A stretch of 64,000 bases of DNA, taken from the NCBI GenBank assembly GCA_008363385.1, contig RHKY01000009.1:1-64000 (forward strand). Reading direction: 5' to 3'. The stretch comes from Acidobacteriota bacterium (GTDB lineage: Bacteria > Acidobacteriota > Thermoanaerobaculia > UBA5066). The position numbers were made by a program, and so were the translations under genes. The notes under the pieces are model-generated. The model had not been told where the DNA came from. It saw only the letters and a program-made list of their open reading frames with translations, and did not search any database. Shown one piece after another: positions 55,300 through 63,873 of this stretch (position 1 is its first letter; every line of letters starts with the position of its first letter).

Positions 55300-57801
55300 A
55301 TGGTGCGTCCTCCCGCCGTCGTCGTCGCCCTCGTCCTCCTCGCCGCTCTCCTCGCCGGAGCGGGCCTCCTCGCGCAGCCCCCGGCGCCGGCCGGGACGGG
55401 GGACCTCCTCCTCGCGCTCCGGAAGCTGCTCGTGGTCGGCAACGTCCTCTACGTCGCGGCGCACCCCGACGACGAGAACACGGCGATGCTGGCGTACCTC
55501 TCTCGCGGCCGGCTCGTGAGGGCGGGGTACCTCGCGATGACGCGGGGGGACGGGGGGCAGAACCTCATCGGCCCCGAGACCGGGGAGCGGATGGGCGTCC
55601 TGAGGACGCAGGAGCTCCTGGCGGCCCGGCGCGTCGACCGCGCCGAGCAGCTCTTCACGCGCGCCGTCGACTTCGGCTACTCGAAGTCGCCCGAGGAGAC
55701 GCTCTCGATCTGGGGGAAGGAGGCGGTCCTCTCGGACGTCGTCCGCGCGTACCGGGCGTTCCGGCCGGACGTCGTCGTCACCCGCTTCCCGACGAACGGC
55801 GACGGCGGGCACGGTCACCACACCGCCTCGGCGATCCTCGCGGGCGAGGCGTTCGCGGCGTCCGGGGACCCGTCGCGGTTCCCCGAGCAGCTGACCCCGG
55901 CGGGCGGGGGCCTGACGCCGTGGAAGCCGCGGCGGCTCTTCTGGAACGCGTGGCGCGTGAAGCCGGAGGAGCGCGACCCGAAGCTGCCTCGCCTGCTGAC
56001 CGTCGACCTCGGGGCCTTCAACCCGTTCCTCGGCCGGTCGTACGCCGAGATCGCCGCCGAGAGCCGGACGTTCCACAAGAGCCAGGGCTTCGGCGCGGCC
56101 GAGCGGCGGGGGACCGTCCCGAACTACCTCGAGCTCGTCGCGGGCGACGCGCCGGGCGCCGACTTCCTGGAGGGGGTCGACCTGACCTGGGGGCGCGTTC
56201 CGGGGAGCGCTTCGCTCCGGGCGACGCTGGAGGAGGCCGTCCGCTCGTTCAGGCCCGAGAGGCCGCACGAGGTGGTGCCGGTCCTCCTGAAGGCGCACCG
56301 GCAGGTGGCCGCGCTCGACGCGAGCCCCTGGGTGGACGCCAAGCGGCGCGAGCTCGAGGAGGTGATCCGGGCGGCTTCGGGGATCTGGGTGGAGGCGATC
56401 GCGGCCGTCCCCTCCGCCAACCCGGGCGGCGAGGTGAAGGTGACGGCGACGGCCCTCTGCCGCTCTCCGCTCGACGTCTCGCTCGAGCGCCTCGACCTCC
56501 CGTTCGCCGTCGCGCCCGGCCCCGCCCCGGCGAAGCTCGTCCAGAACGAGCCGCTGAAGCACGAGGCCGTCCTCGCCCTCCCGGAGACGCTCGAGGAGAC
56601 GCACCCGTACTGGCTCGTGGAGCCACCGTCGCGCGGCCTCTTCACGGTGGAGGATCCCCGCCGGGTCGGCCTCGCCGAGAACCCCGACGCCCTCGTCGCC
56701 TCCTTCACCCTCACGGTCGGCGGCGAACGGCTCCTCCTGACGTCTCCCGTCCGGTACCGGTGGACCGACCCCGTGCAGGGGGAACGGTACCGGCCCCTCG
56801 AGGTCCTGCCGAAGCTGACGCTCCACCTCGAGGACCGGGTCTCCCTCTTCCGCGACGCCTCGCCGAGGGAGGTCCGCGTCGTGGCCCGCGCCGGGAGGAA
56901 GGGGGTCTCGGGGAGCGTCCGCCTCTCCGTCCCCGACGGGTGGACGGCGTCCGCGCCGCAGCAGGTCTCCTTCGGCGAGGAGGGCGAGGAGAAGGTCCTC
57001 TCCTTCCGGGTCACGCCGCCCGCGGGTCCGTCGGCCGGGTCCGCCCGCGCCGAGGCGACGGTGGAGGGGCGCACCTTCTCTCACGACCTCGTCCGGGTCG
57101 ACTACCCGCACGTCCCCGTCCAGACGCTCACGCCGCCGGCCGAGGTCCGGCTCGTGCGGGCCGACGTCGCCACGCGGGGCGGCTCCGTCGGCTACGTCGC
57201 CGGCCCCGGCGACGAGGTCCCCGAGGCGCTCCGGCAGATGGGGTACCGCGTCACGCTCCTGACCGACGAGGACCTCGAGGGAGACCTCTCCGGCTACGAC
57301 GCCGTCGTGACGGGCGTCAGGGCCTACAACACGCGGCCGCGCCTGAAGGCGCTCCAGGAGCGCCTCCTCGACTACGTGGCGGCCGGCGGCACGCTCGTCG
57401 TCCAGTACAGCACGAGCCAGGACCTCGTCACCGACCGGCTCGGGCCGTACCCCCTGAAGCTGTCGCGCGAGCGCGTCACGGTCGAGGAGGCGCCGGTGAC
57501 GCTCCTCCTCCCGGAGCACCCCCTGTCGACGAGGCCGAACCGGATCACGCCCGCCGACTTCGACGGCTGGGTCCAGGAGCGCGGGCTCTACTTCCCGGGC
57601 ACGTGGGACCCGAGGTACGAGGCGCCGTTCGCCACGAGCGACCCGGGCGAGCCGGCCCGGCCCGGGGGCCTCCTCTTCGCCCGGCACGGCAAGGGGGCCT
57701 TCGTCTACACCGGCTACGCCTTCTTCCGGCAGCTGCCGGCCGGCGTGCCGGGCGCCTACCGGCTCTTCGCCAACCTCGTCTCGGCCGGGGCGTCGAGGTG
57801 A
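55300..57801 (+). CDS. PIG-L family deacetylase-like protein, multidomain, exported
   Basis: 833 residues. A signal peptide (VVVALVLLAALLAGAGLLAQ) is followed by a PIG-L domain: AAHPDDENTAML (metal His/Asp) and NGDGGHGHHTASA (metal His). The rest (about 330-830) is beta-rich, with an NPCBM/CARDB-like or Ig-like segment and a class I glutamine-amidotransferase-like domain near the end (GYDAVVTGVRAYN, GGTLVVQYSTS). PIG-L enzymes remove acetyl groups from amino sugars. Long exported forms occur in Acidobacteriota and Bacteroidetes. The next two genes form an operon with it. Confidence 0.82.
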   Translation: MVRPPAVVVALVLLAALLAGAGLLAQPPAPAGTGDLLLALRKLLVVGNVLYVAAHPDDENTAMLAYLSRGRLVRAGYLAMTRGDGGQNLIGPETGERMGVLRTQELLAARRVDRAEQLFTRAVDFGYSKSPEETLSIWGKEAVLSDVVRAYRAFRPDVVVTRFPTNGDGGHGHHTASAILAGEAFAASGDPSRFPEQLTPAGGGLTPWKPRRLFWNAWRVKPEERDPKLPRLLTVDLGAFNPFLGRSYAEIAAESRTFHKSQGFGAAERRGTVPNYLELVAGDAPGADFLEGVDLTWGRVPGSASLRATLEEAVRSFRPERPHEVVPVLLKAHRQVAALDASPWVDAKRRELEEVIRAASGIWVEAIAAVPSANPGGEVKVTATALCRSPLDVSLERLDLPFAVAPGPAPAKLVQNEPLKHEAVLALPETLEETHPYWLVEPPSRGLFTVEDPRRVGLAENPDALVASFTLTVGGERLLLTSPVRYRWTDPVQGERYRPLEVLPKLTLHLEDRVSLFRDASPREVRVVARAGRKGVSGSVRLSVPDGWTASAPQQVSFGEEGEEKVLSFRVTPPAGPSAGSARAEATVEGRTFSHDLVRVDYPHVPVQTLTPPAEVRLVRADVATRGGSVGYVAGPGDEVPEALRQMGYRVTLLTDEDLEGDLSGYDAVVTGVRAYNTRPRLKALQERLLDYVAAGGTLVVQYSTSQDLVTDRLGPYPLKLSRERVTVEEAPVTLLLPEHPLSTRPNRITPADFDGWVQERGLYFPGTWDPRYEAPFATSDPGEPARPGGLLFARHGKGAFVYTGYAFFRQLPAGVPGAYRLFANLVSAGASR

Positions 57802-57947
57802 CGGGAGGGCCGCCCGTCCGCCCGCAGCCCGACGGCGAGGAGCCGCCGCCGGTCCTCGGGAGCTGGAAGCGGCTCTACGCCGCGGTCCTCCTCTTCCTCG
57901 CGGCGCAGGTCGTCCTCTACTGGGCCCTCACGAGGGCGTTCCGTTGA
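57798..57947 (+). CDS. small single-pass membrane protein next to the sodium symporter
   Basis: 49 residues from GTG at 57798, overlapping the PIG-L stop; the stop overlaps the TTG of the symporter. A polar, Pro-rich start is followed by one membrane helix (YAAVLLFLAAQVVLYWALT) and a short basic tail. Small single-helix proteins often precede sodium/solute symporters and may stabilise them. The family is not named, but both overlaps and the helix support a real gene. Confidence 0.65.
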   Translation: MTGGPPVRPQPDGEEPPPVLGSWKRLYAAVLLFLAAQVVLYWALTRAFR

Positions 57948-59665
57948 CCCTCCTCGACTGGGCGGTCCTCGTCTCGGCCCTGGCGTTCATCGTCGGCTAC
58001 GGCGCCGTCAAGACCCGGCGGCAGGGGGACCTCTCCTCGTTCGTCCTGGCGGGCCGGCGGACGCCCTGGCCGCTCGTGGCGCTCTCGGTCATGGCCACGC
58101 AGGCCAGCGCGATCACCTTCCTGACGACGCCCGGGCAGGCGTACGCCGACGGCATGCGCTTCGTCCAGTTCTACTTCGGCCTGCCCCTGGCGATGGTCGT
58201 CCTCTGCGTGACGGCGGTCCCGGCCTTCCACGGCATGAAGGTCTTCACGGCGTACGAGTACCTCGAGGGGCGCTTCGACCTGAAGACGCGCGCGCTGGCG
58301 GCCTCGCTCTTCCTCCTGCAGCGGGGGCTGGCGACCGGGCTGACCATCTTCGCCCCCGCGCTCGTCCTGTCGGTCCTCCTCGGCTGGCCGATCCCGGTGA
58401 CGACGTCGCTGATCGGGGGCCTCGTCGTCGTCTACACGGCCACGGGCGGGGCGCGCGCGGTGACCGTGACGCAGCTCCACCAGATGACGGTGATCCTCTT
58501 CGGGATGGGGCTGGCGTTCGTGGCGGTGATGCGCCTCCTGCCGGACGACCTCTCCTTCCTCGACGCGGTGGCGGCGGCCGGCGTGACGGGGCGGCTGAAC
58601 GTCGTCGACCTCTCCTTCGACTGGGACAACCGCTACAACCTCTGGTCCGGGCTGATCGGCGGGACGTTCCTGGCCCTCTCCTACTTCGGGACGGACCAGT
58701 CGCAGGTGGGGCGCTACCTGACCGGCAGCTCGGTGACGCAGAGCCGGCTCGGCCTCCTCTTCAACGGGATGGCCAAGGTGCCGATGCAGTTCGGCATCCT
58801 CCTCGTCGGGGCGATGGTCTGGGTCGTCCACCTCTTCGTCCTGCCGCCGGTCTGGTTCAACCCGGTGGAGGCCTCGCGCCTGGCGAACGGGCCCCGGGCG
58901 CCCGAGCTCTCCCGTCTGGAGGGGGAGCACAGGGCCGCGTTCGAGGCGCGCCGCGGGGCGGTCACGCGCTACCTCGAGGCCCGGCGGACGGGGGACCCCA
59001 CGGCCGAGGCGGCGGCGCGCGAGGGGGTCCGCGAGGCCTCCCGGGCGGTGGCCGACGCCCGGACCCGGACGGCAGCCCTCGTCCGTGAGGGGGTCCCGGG
59101 CGCCGACGGCAAGGACGTCAACTACGTCTTCCTCCGGTTCGTCCTCGACACGCTTCCGAAGGGGGTCGTCGGCCTCGTCCTGGCGGCGGTCTTCTGCGCG
59201 GCGATGTCCTCGGCGGCGGGGGAGCTGTCGGCGCTGGCGACGACCTCCGTCGTCGACGTCTACCGGCGGTTCGTGAGGGCCGGCGAAGGGGACCGGCACT
59301 ACGTCACCGTGCTCAGGGTCGCCACCGCCTTCTGGGGGCTCGTGGCGATCGGGTTCGCCCAGTACGCCAACCGGCTCGGCACGCTCGTGGAGGCGGTGAA
59401 CGTCCTCGGGTCGCTCTTCTACGGGACGGTCCTCGGGATCTTCCTCGTGGCCTTCTACCTTCCCCGCGTGGGCGGCACGGCGGTCTTCCGCGCGGCCCTC
59501 GCCGGCGAGGCCCTGGTGATCGCCCTGTTCGCCTTCACGAAGGTCGCCTTCCTCTGGCTGAACGTGGCGGGGTGCCTCTTCGTCGTGGCGCTGGCCGCCG
59601 CGGGGCAGGCCCTCCAGGACCGCGGCGGCGTCCGGGGGCCGGAGCCGCCCCCGGCCCGGGGGTGA
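57944..59665 (+). CDS. sodium:solute symporter family protein
   Basis: 573 residues from TTG at 57944, which overlaps the previous stop. About 13 hydrophobic segments of the SSS family. The start LDWAVLVSALAFIVGYGAVKTRRQGDLSSFVLAGRR-type region and ATQASAITFLTTPGQAY match the first helices. SYFGTDQSQVGRYL lies in a conserved sodium site region. A charged cytoplasmic insert of about 90 residues (about 305-395) is rich in Arg/Glu/Ala and is not typical of shorter members. The substrate is unknown; the PIG-L gene suggests an amino sugar or glycan product. Confidence 0.88.
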   Translation: MTLLDWAVLVSALAFIVGYGAVKTRRQGDLSSFVLAGRRTPWPLVALSVMATQASAITFLTTPGQAYADGMRFVQFYFGLPLAMVVLCVTAVPAFHGMKVFTAYEYLEGRFDLKTRALAASLFLLQRGLATGLTIFAPALVLSVLLGWPIPVTTSLIGGLVVVYTATGGARAVTVTQLHQMTVILFGMGLAFVAVMRLLPDDLSFLDAVAAAGVTGRLNVVDLSFDWDNRYNLWSGLIGGTFLALSYFGTDQSQVGRYLTGSSVTQSRLGLLFNGMAKVPMQFGILLVGAMVWVVHLFVLPPVWFNPVEASRLANGPRAPELSRLEGEHRAAFEARRGAVTRYLEARRTGDPTAEAAAREGVREASRAVADARTRTAALVREGVPGADGKDVNYVFLRFVLDTLPKGVVGLVLAAVFCAAMSSAAGELSALATTSVVDVYRRFVRAGEGDRHYVTVLRVATAFWGLVAIGFAQYANRLGTLVEAVNVLGSLFYGTVLGIFLVAFYLPRVGGTAVFRAALAGEALVIALFAFTKVAFLWLNVAGCLFVVALAAAGQALQDRGGVRGPEPPPARG

Positions 59666-59699
59666 CGGGCGGGCGCCGCCCGGCGCCCGCCCGCGCGCG

Positions 59700-60560
59700 C
59701 TACTTCTTCGCCTTCCACTCGGCCAGGAGCTTCTCCAGCTCGGCCGTGTCGGGCTTCTGCGCCGAGGCCCTGGCGACCTGGACGGCCTTCTCGCCCGTGG
59801 CGATCGCCTCCTTCGTCTTCCCCTGGTCCGCGAGGATCCTCGCCTTCAGCGAGAGGTTCGACCAGTTCTCCTGGACGGCGATCGACCTGTCGGCCCAGGC
59901 CGCCGCGTCGTCCAGGGACGCCTTCGACTCCCAGGCCCAGCGCGCCGCGCGCAGCGGCGTCCGCCAGGCCTCGGCGGAGGCCTTCTCGACCTCCTTCTTG
60001 GCCAGCTCCATCGCCTTCGCCTTCGTCTCCGTTCCGACGAAGACGGGGACGTAGACCTTCTCCCAGTGGAACGCGAGCTGCGCCGAGTCGGCCCCGACTG
60101 CGGGGAAGGAGATCTCGAAGGTCTCCTTGTGGGCCGCCTCCTGGGGCGCGACCTTCACGCGGAGGGCGTCCTTGGCGGCGTCGTACTCGGTCTCCCACCA
60201 GAGCTTCGTGTCCTTGTTGAAGGCGACGGTCCACTCGGTCTTCCCGGGGAAGGTCACGATGGAGTAGGTCCCGGCCGCGAGCTTCTGGCCGTTGACCGTG
60301 ACGTCGTCGGAGAAGGTGATCGTCGTCGCCTCGTTGGCGCCGGTCCTCCACGGCTTGTCGTACGGGACGAGGCCGCCCCAGATCACGCGCCCCTTCACGC
60401 TCGGCCGGCTGTAGCTGACGCCGACGTCGGTGAGGCCGATCGTCTGCGAGACGCTCGCCTTCGGGCTGGGCCGCGGGGCCTGGAACTGGGCCGCGGCCGG
60501 AAGGGCGGCGGCCAGAGCGGCGCAGAGGGCGGCGCCGCGGGAGAGAGCACGTCGAGTCAT
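59700..60560 (-). CDS. DUF2911 domain protein, exported
   Basis: 286 residues with a signal peptide (ALCAALAAALPAAAQ) and GGAGACC upstream of the ATG at 60560. SVSQTIGLTDVGVSYSRPSVKGR and LVPYDKPWRTGANEATTITFS are the DUF2911 signature. The C-terminal part has a TPR-like helical region (LKARILADQGKTKEAIATGEKAVQ). Function unknown; the domain is common in Bacteroidetes and Acidobacteriota. It is transcribed away from the repeats at 60653. Confidence 0.9.
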   Translation of the reverse strand: MTRRALSRGAALCAALAAALPAAAQFQAPRPSPKASVSQTIGLTDVGVSYSRPSVKGRVIWGGLVPYDKPWRTGANEATTITFSDDVTVNGQKLAAGTYSIVTFPGKTEWTVAFNKDTKLWWETEYDAAKDALRVKVAPQEAAHKETFEISFPAVGADSAQLAFHWEKVYVPVFVGTETKAKAMELAKKEVEKASAEAWRTPLRAARWAWESKASLDDAAAWADRSIAVQENWSNLSLKARILADQGKTKEAIATGEKAVQVARASAQKPDTAELEKLLAEWKAKK

Positions 60561-60652
60561 CGGGGTCTCCTTTCTCGGGGGCTACGCTGGAATCGTCCGT
60601 CCCGGATGCAGACGGGGCGCTTTATACACCGCGGGCGGGCCCCGGGACGGAA

Positions 60653-60680
60653 CGGGCCCCGGCGATCTCGCCGGGGCCCG
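60653..60680. terminator. 28-nt near-perfect palindrome between divergent or converging units
   Basis: CGGGCCCCGGCGA (60653-60665) pairs with TCGCCGGGGCCCG (60668-60680), 13 bp with a 2-nt spacer. No T tract. It lies between the DUF2911 start and the end of the 60788 gene. Confidence 0.5.
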
Positions 60681-60725
60681 GGAAGCTGCTCGGGAGGCGG
60701 GGACGAGGCCCGCGCCGGAGAGGGT

Positions 60726-60779
60726 GCAGGGGGAACCGGTTTCCGGCCGCGCCGGCACGCGCGGCGGGGTTCCCCCTGC
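60726..60779. repeat. hairpin repeat at the end of the 60788 gene
   Basis: GCAGGGGGAACC (60726-60737) pairs perfectly with GGTTCCCCCTGC (60768-60779). The inner sequence GGTTTCCGGCCGCG resembles the core of the tandem hairpins at 40118-40254. It could end transcription of the 60788 gene or belong to the REP-like family. Confidence 0.6.
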
Positions 60780-60787
60780 GACCGCGG

Positions 60788-61990
60788 CTACCGGGCGACG
60801 TCGACGAGCGCGCGGCCCGCCACGCCCATCGGCGCCAGGCCCAGGAGGCGGACCTCGGCCGAGAGCGGCCCCGCCGCCCCGGCCAGGTCGGCCGCGGGGA
60901 TCCTGAGGGCCAGCTCCGCGGTCCCCTCGGGGAGGTCCTGCGTCAGCTCGCCCCAGGCGACCCCGGGGCGGCTGCCGTCGGCGGCAGCCCCGCCGCCGAC
61001 CAGGACGTCGAGACGGTACGTGCCGGCCTCGCGGACCCGCGCCGTCGCGGTGACGACGAGGTCGCCGCCCGCGAGACGCGCCGTCACGGACCGGGCCAGG
61101 AGGCGCGCGGCGCCCCTCTCGGCGACGAACCCGGAGGAGCCGGTCCGGGCGAACGCGCGGCCGTCCCGGTCCTCGCCCTCGGCGTCGACGCGGACGGTCC
61201 AGCCGCCGGGAGCCTGGGGGAGGTCGGCCACGGTGGCGGCGTAGTGCCCGTCGGCGGCCGCCCCGTCGCCGTGCGCCCCGTCGTCCAGGAGCGCGACCGG
61301 GGAGAGAGCGACACCCCCCTCGGGCGCCAGCCGGGCCAGGACCGTCGCGCCCGTCAGCGCCCCGCTCCCGTCGCGCAGGCGGGCGTGGACGGTGACCGGC
61401 TCGCCGGGCTGGCGCGACAGCGGCCCGGCCCACGACGTCAGGACGAGCGGGCTCTCGGGCTCGGCGGCGACCACGGTGAACGCCGCCTCGTCGCCGCGGG
61501 CGACGAGCTCGAGCTGGTACCGGCCCGCCTCGGAGTCGGCCACGTGGAGGACCTCGTTCTTCCCCGGGACGGAGGGGAGCCCGAGGTCCTCGCCGCCGAA
61601 GTCCTCGATGGCGAACCGCCGCAGGGCGGCGTTGGGGGCGCGCTCCTGGCCGCGCTCGAGCGCGGCGCCCGAGGGCGCGCGGAGCGTCGAGTCGACCGCG
61701 GGGCCGCCGGACGGGGCCGCCTGGGCCGCGGCGCCCGCCCCCTTCCCGGCGCGCACCGGGAGAGTCCAGACGAGGAGGCTCCCGGAGCCGGTTGCGGGGA
61801 TCTCGAGGGCGGCCTTCCCGGAGACCGGGACGACCGTCCTCACGAAGGCGCGCGACTCGTGCGGCGGGGCGTCGGCGGCCGGCGGCGCGATCGACTCGCC
61901 CGGCGCGAAGGGGCCGGTCGCCACCGTCCGCTCGGCGGCCAGCGCGAGGGGGGAGGCGGCGAGGAGGGCGAGGGCGAGCGTCGTCTTCAT
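60788..61990 (-). CDS. hypothetical exported protein (choice-of-anchor/DUF4785-like)
   Basis: 400 residues with a signal peptide (LALALLAASPLALA). It is beta-rich. The C-terminal half has LLDDGAHGDGAAADGHYAATV, a DG-rich calcium-type loop seen in choice-of-anchor and Ig-like modules, followed by ATARVREAGTYRLDVLVGG. It lies directly downstream of a secreted lipase gene on the same strand; in other bacteria DUF4785-like genes stand next to lipase genes. A role in lipase secretion or anchoring is inferred. Confidence 0.6.
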   Translation of the reverse strand: MKTTLALALLAASPLALAAERTVATGPFAPGESIAPPAADAPPHESRAFVRTVVPVSGKAALEIPATGSGSLLVWTLPVRAGKGAGAAAQAAPSGGPAVDSTLRAPSGAALERGQERAPNAALRRFAIEDFGGEDLGLPSVPGKNEVLHVADSEAGRYQLELVARGDEAAFTVVAAEPESPLVLTSWAGPLSRQPGEPVTVHARLRDGSGALTGATVLARLAPEGGVALSPVALLDDGAHGDGAAADGHYAATVADLPQAPGGWTVRVDAEGEDRDGRAFARTGSSGFVAERGAARLLARSVTARLAGGDLVVTATARVREAGTYRLDVLVGGGAAADGSRPGVAWGELTQDLPEGTAELALRIPAADLAGAAGPLSAEVRLLGLAPMGVAGRALVDVAR

Positions 61991-62002
61991 CGTCGTCTCT
62001 CC

Positions 62003-62839
62003 TCAGAAGTCGGTCGCCAGGGAGTCGCCGATCTTCCGGTAGTCGTTCCGCCGGTTGTGGTGGTGGTTGGCGGCGGTGGTGAACCAGACGGTCCCCGCCC
62101 CCTGCGCGCTGTACTGCGAGACCATCCCGTCGTCCTCGCCCGGCATCCCGGCGACTCCGGAGAGCGTCGCCAGGCCGTAGTCCTCGGAGTGGGCGAAGTC
62201 GTTCCAGAGGCCGGTGCCCGCGATGTTGTAGTACGACCGCGGCAGGGAAGGCCGTCCCGACGTCCCCTTCAGGTAGTACTGGTTGTAGTAGGCCATCGAG
62301 CTGGTCGTGCAGTTCCTCGTCGAGGCGTTGTTCTGCCCGACGAGGTCGACGAGCCAGCCGGTCAGCCAGGAGCCGGAGAGGGTCCCGGCCAGGTTCGCGG
62401 CCTCGGAGCCCTTGTTGGGCGGGGCGATCGCGTTGACCCAGCGGATCCGGTTGAGGATCGGCTGGTAGCGCGAGTCGTACGTCGGGTTCGAGAGCATCCA
62501 GCGCATCACGACGCCGCCGAAGGAGTGGGTCTCGACGACGATGTCGTCGATCCCGTTGGCGTTCATCCAGGTCGTGATCTGCCCGGCGACCTGCCCGGCG
62601 GCCGTCCACATGGCCTGGGTGCCGTCGTAGTGGCAGACGAGATACGGGATCGCGTACCCCTTCGTCGTCGCCCGGATCATGTCGGTGCCCCAGTAGGCGT
62701 TCGCCGTGCTCTGGTTGGCCAGGTCCGCGCCCCCCTTGCCGTGGACGAAGACCACCCCGGTCCGGGCGGAGGCCGGGGCGGCCGCCAGGAGAAGGGCCGC
62801 GGCCGCGAGCGATCCGAGGACACGATTGAAACTCGTCAT
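62003..62839 (-). CDS. secreted alpha/beta-hydrolase, lipase-like
   Basis: 278 residues from the ATG at 62839, which has a GGAGGTG ribosome site; an upstream in-frame start adds only 11 residues. The signal peptide is followed by TGVVFVHGKGGAD (oxyanion loop), the nucleophile Ser in ETHSFGGVV, an Asp in GEDDGMVS and a His in ANHHHN, so a full triad is visible. Two Cys occur. The substrate is unknown. A Crp-like palindrome lies about 53-66 nt upstream. The gene following is the 60788 exported protein. Confidence 0.85.
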   Translation of the reverse strand: MTSFNRVLGSLAAAALLLAAAPASARTGVVFVHGKGGADLANQSTANAYWGTDMIRATTKGYAIPYLVCHYDGTQAMWTAAGQVAGQITTWMNANGIDDIVVETHSFGGVVMRWMLSNPTYDSRYQPILNRIRWVNAIAPPNKGSEAANLAGTLSGSWLTGWLVDLVGQNNASTRNCTTSSMAYYNQYYLKGTSGRPSLPRSYYNIAGTGLWNDFAHSEDYGLATLSGVAGMPGEDDGMVSQYSAQGAGTVWFTTAANHHHNRRNDYRKIGDSLATDF

Positions 62840-62891
62840 GGTCACCTCCGTTCCCGCTGAGCCGCGACTCATTCAAGACCGGTGCCGGGGC

Positions 62892-62905
62892 GTGACGCCC
62901 GTCAC
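62892..62905. promoter_or_regulatory. Crp-like palindrome upstream of the lipase gene
   Basis: GTGA-CGCCCG-TCAC matches the core of the Crp/FNR-family site (GTGA-N6-TCAC). It lies 53-66 nt before the lipase ATG. Two GCGCGTATACGC-like motifs follow. The rest of the gap 62840-63092 shows no gene. Confidence 0.45.
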
Positions 62906-63092
62906 AGGGGCGCGTATACGCCGCTCGCGGACGCGTTTACGCGCGAGATCGGCACCGAGAGCTCCCGTTCTTCCCGGTTGCCGGGGTCGTCCGCTGACCC
63001 TCCGGAGGGCGGCGGATCCGAGTCGGACCCGACGTTCGTTCCCCGGAGCTCCGGCCAGGCGGGCGGCGAGGTCGCCCGGGCTGCCCGCGGGG

Positions 63093-63121
63093 TTGACCGG
63101 CCGCCCGGGCGTTCCTATGCT
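63093..63121 (+). promoter_or_regulatory. sigma-70-like promoter for the 63176 gene
   Basis: TTGACC (63093-63098), 17-nt spacer, TATGCT (63116-63121). A leader of about 48 nt with GAAGGAGAG precedes the ATG. Confidence 0.7.
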
Positions 63122-63175
63122 CCGGCCTTCCCCGACCAGACCGCCGATTCCGGGACGGGAGAAGGAGAGTGCCCC

Positions 63176-63424
63176 ATGAAGAGAATCCTCACGACCACCC
63201 TCGCGCTCGCCGCCGCGTTCGCGCTCGCGGCCGGGCCCGCTGCGGCCTGCGGAGACAAGAAGGACGCCACCGCCAAGAAGGACTCCTGCTGCGCCAAGGG
63301 CGAGAAGACCGCGGCGAAGGGGGACCACTGCGCCGCGCCGAAGGCCGCCGAGAAGGCCACCGACAAGGACGCCAAGCCGGCCGCAGCCGACGCGAAGGCG
63401 CCTGCCTCCGACAAGAAGGGCTGA
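63176..63424 (+). CDS. small exported Lys/Ala-rich protein with Cys motifs
   Basis: 82 residues. The signal peptide (LTTTLALAAAFALAAGPAAA) ends at ACG, so a Cys follows the cleavage site closely. The mature part has four Cys in DSCCAKGEK, GDHC and the first ACGDKK, and many Lys-Asp/Ala-Lys repeats. This Cys pattern could bind a metal. The family is not recognised. A strong promoter and ribosome site support the gene. Confidence 0.75.
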   Translation: MKRILTTTLALAAAFALAAGPAAACGDKKDATAKKDSCCAKGEKTAAKGDHCAAPKAAEKATDKDAKPAAADAKAPASDKKG

Positions 63425-63477
63425 GCCCCCTCCGGGCGAGGCGGCCCGGCGGGGCCGCCTCGCGAGGAGGTCCCGGC

Positions 63478-63873
63478 ATGCCGCGCACGAAGCTCCTCGC
63501 CGCGCTCCTCCCGTTCGCCCTGGTCCTCGCCCTGCCGCTCGCCGGGGCGCCCCGGCCCTCCCTCAACGCCTACTTCCAGTCGACGCTGAAGGACGCGGCC
63601 TACCAGCAGAAGGTCTTCGGGAAGGTGGCCGCGGCCTGGGTCGCGCCGCCCGCGACGTCCTTCCCGAAACCGAAGTCCAAGACCGTCGTCCAGGCTGTGA
63701 TCACGAAGGCCGGGAAGCTCGGCTCGGCCGAGGTGACGAAGACCTCCGGCTCGAAGGCCTGGGACGAGGCGGCGCTCTCGGCGGTCAGGAAGGGCGCCCC
63801 CTTCGACCCCCTCCCGCCGGGCTACGGCTACCCGACGCTCGAGGTCCACTTCCACGTGAGCCTGGAGCCGTAG
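63478..63873 (+). CDS. TonB C-terminal-domain protein, exported
   Basis: 131 residues. A signal peptide (KLLAALLPFALVLALPLAGA) precedes a domain with VVQAVITKAGKLGSAEVTKTSGSKAWDEAALSAVRKGAPFDPLP and EVHFHVSL, the pattern of the TonB C-terminal domain. There is no N-terminal membrane anchor beyond the signal peptide and no Pro-rich spacer, so it is not a full TonB. It follows the small Cys protein by 53 nt. Its 3' end overlaps the convergent MarR-like frame. Confidence 0.82.
   Translation: MPRTKLLAALLPFALVLALPLAGAPRPSLNAYFQSTLKDAAYQQKVFGKVAAAWVAPPATSFPKPKSKTVVQAVITKAGKLGSAEVTKTSGSKAWDEAALSAVRKGAPFDPLPPGYGYPTLEVHFHVSLEP

Noticed and set aside
53710-57687. Very long minus-strand open frame of over 1300 codons opposite rlmN and the PIG-L gene
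   Set aside because: It is a shadow in GC-rich DNA: the opposite strand encodes clear conserved proteins, and the minus-strand translation is low-complexity Arg/Gly/Pro/Leu.
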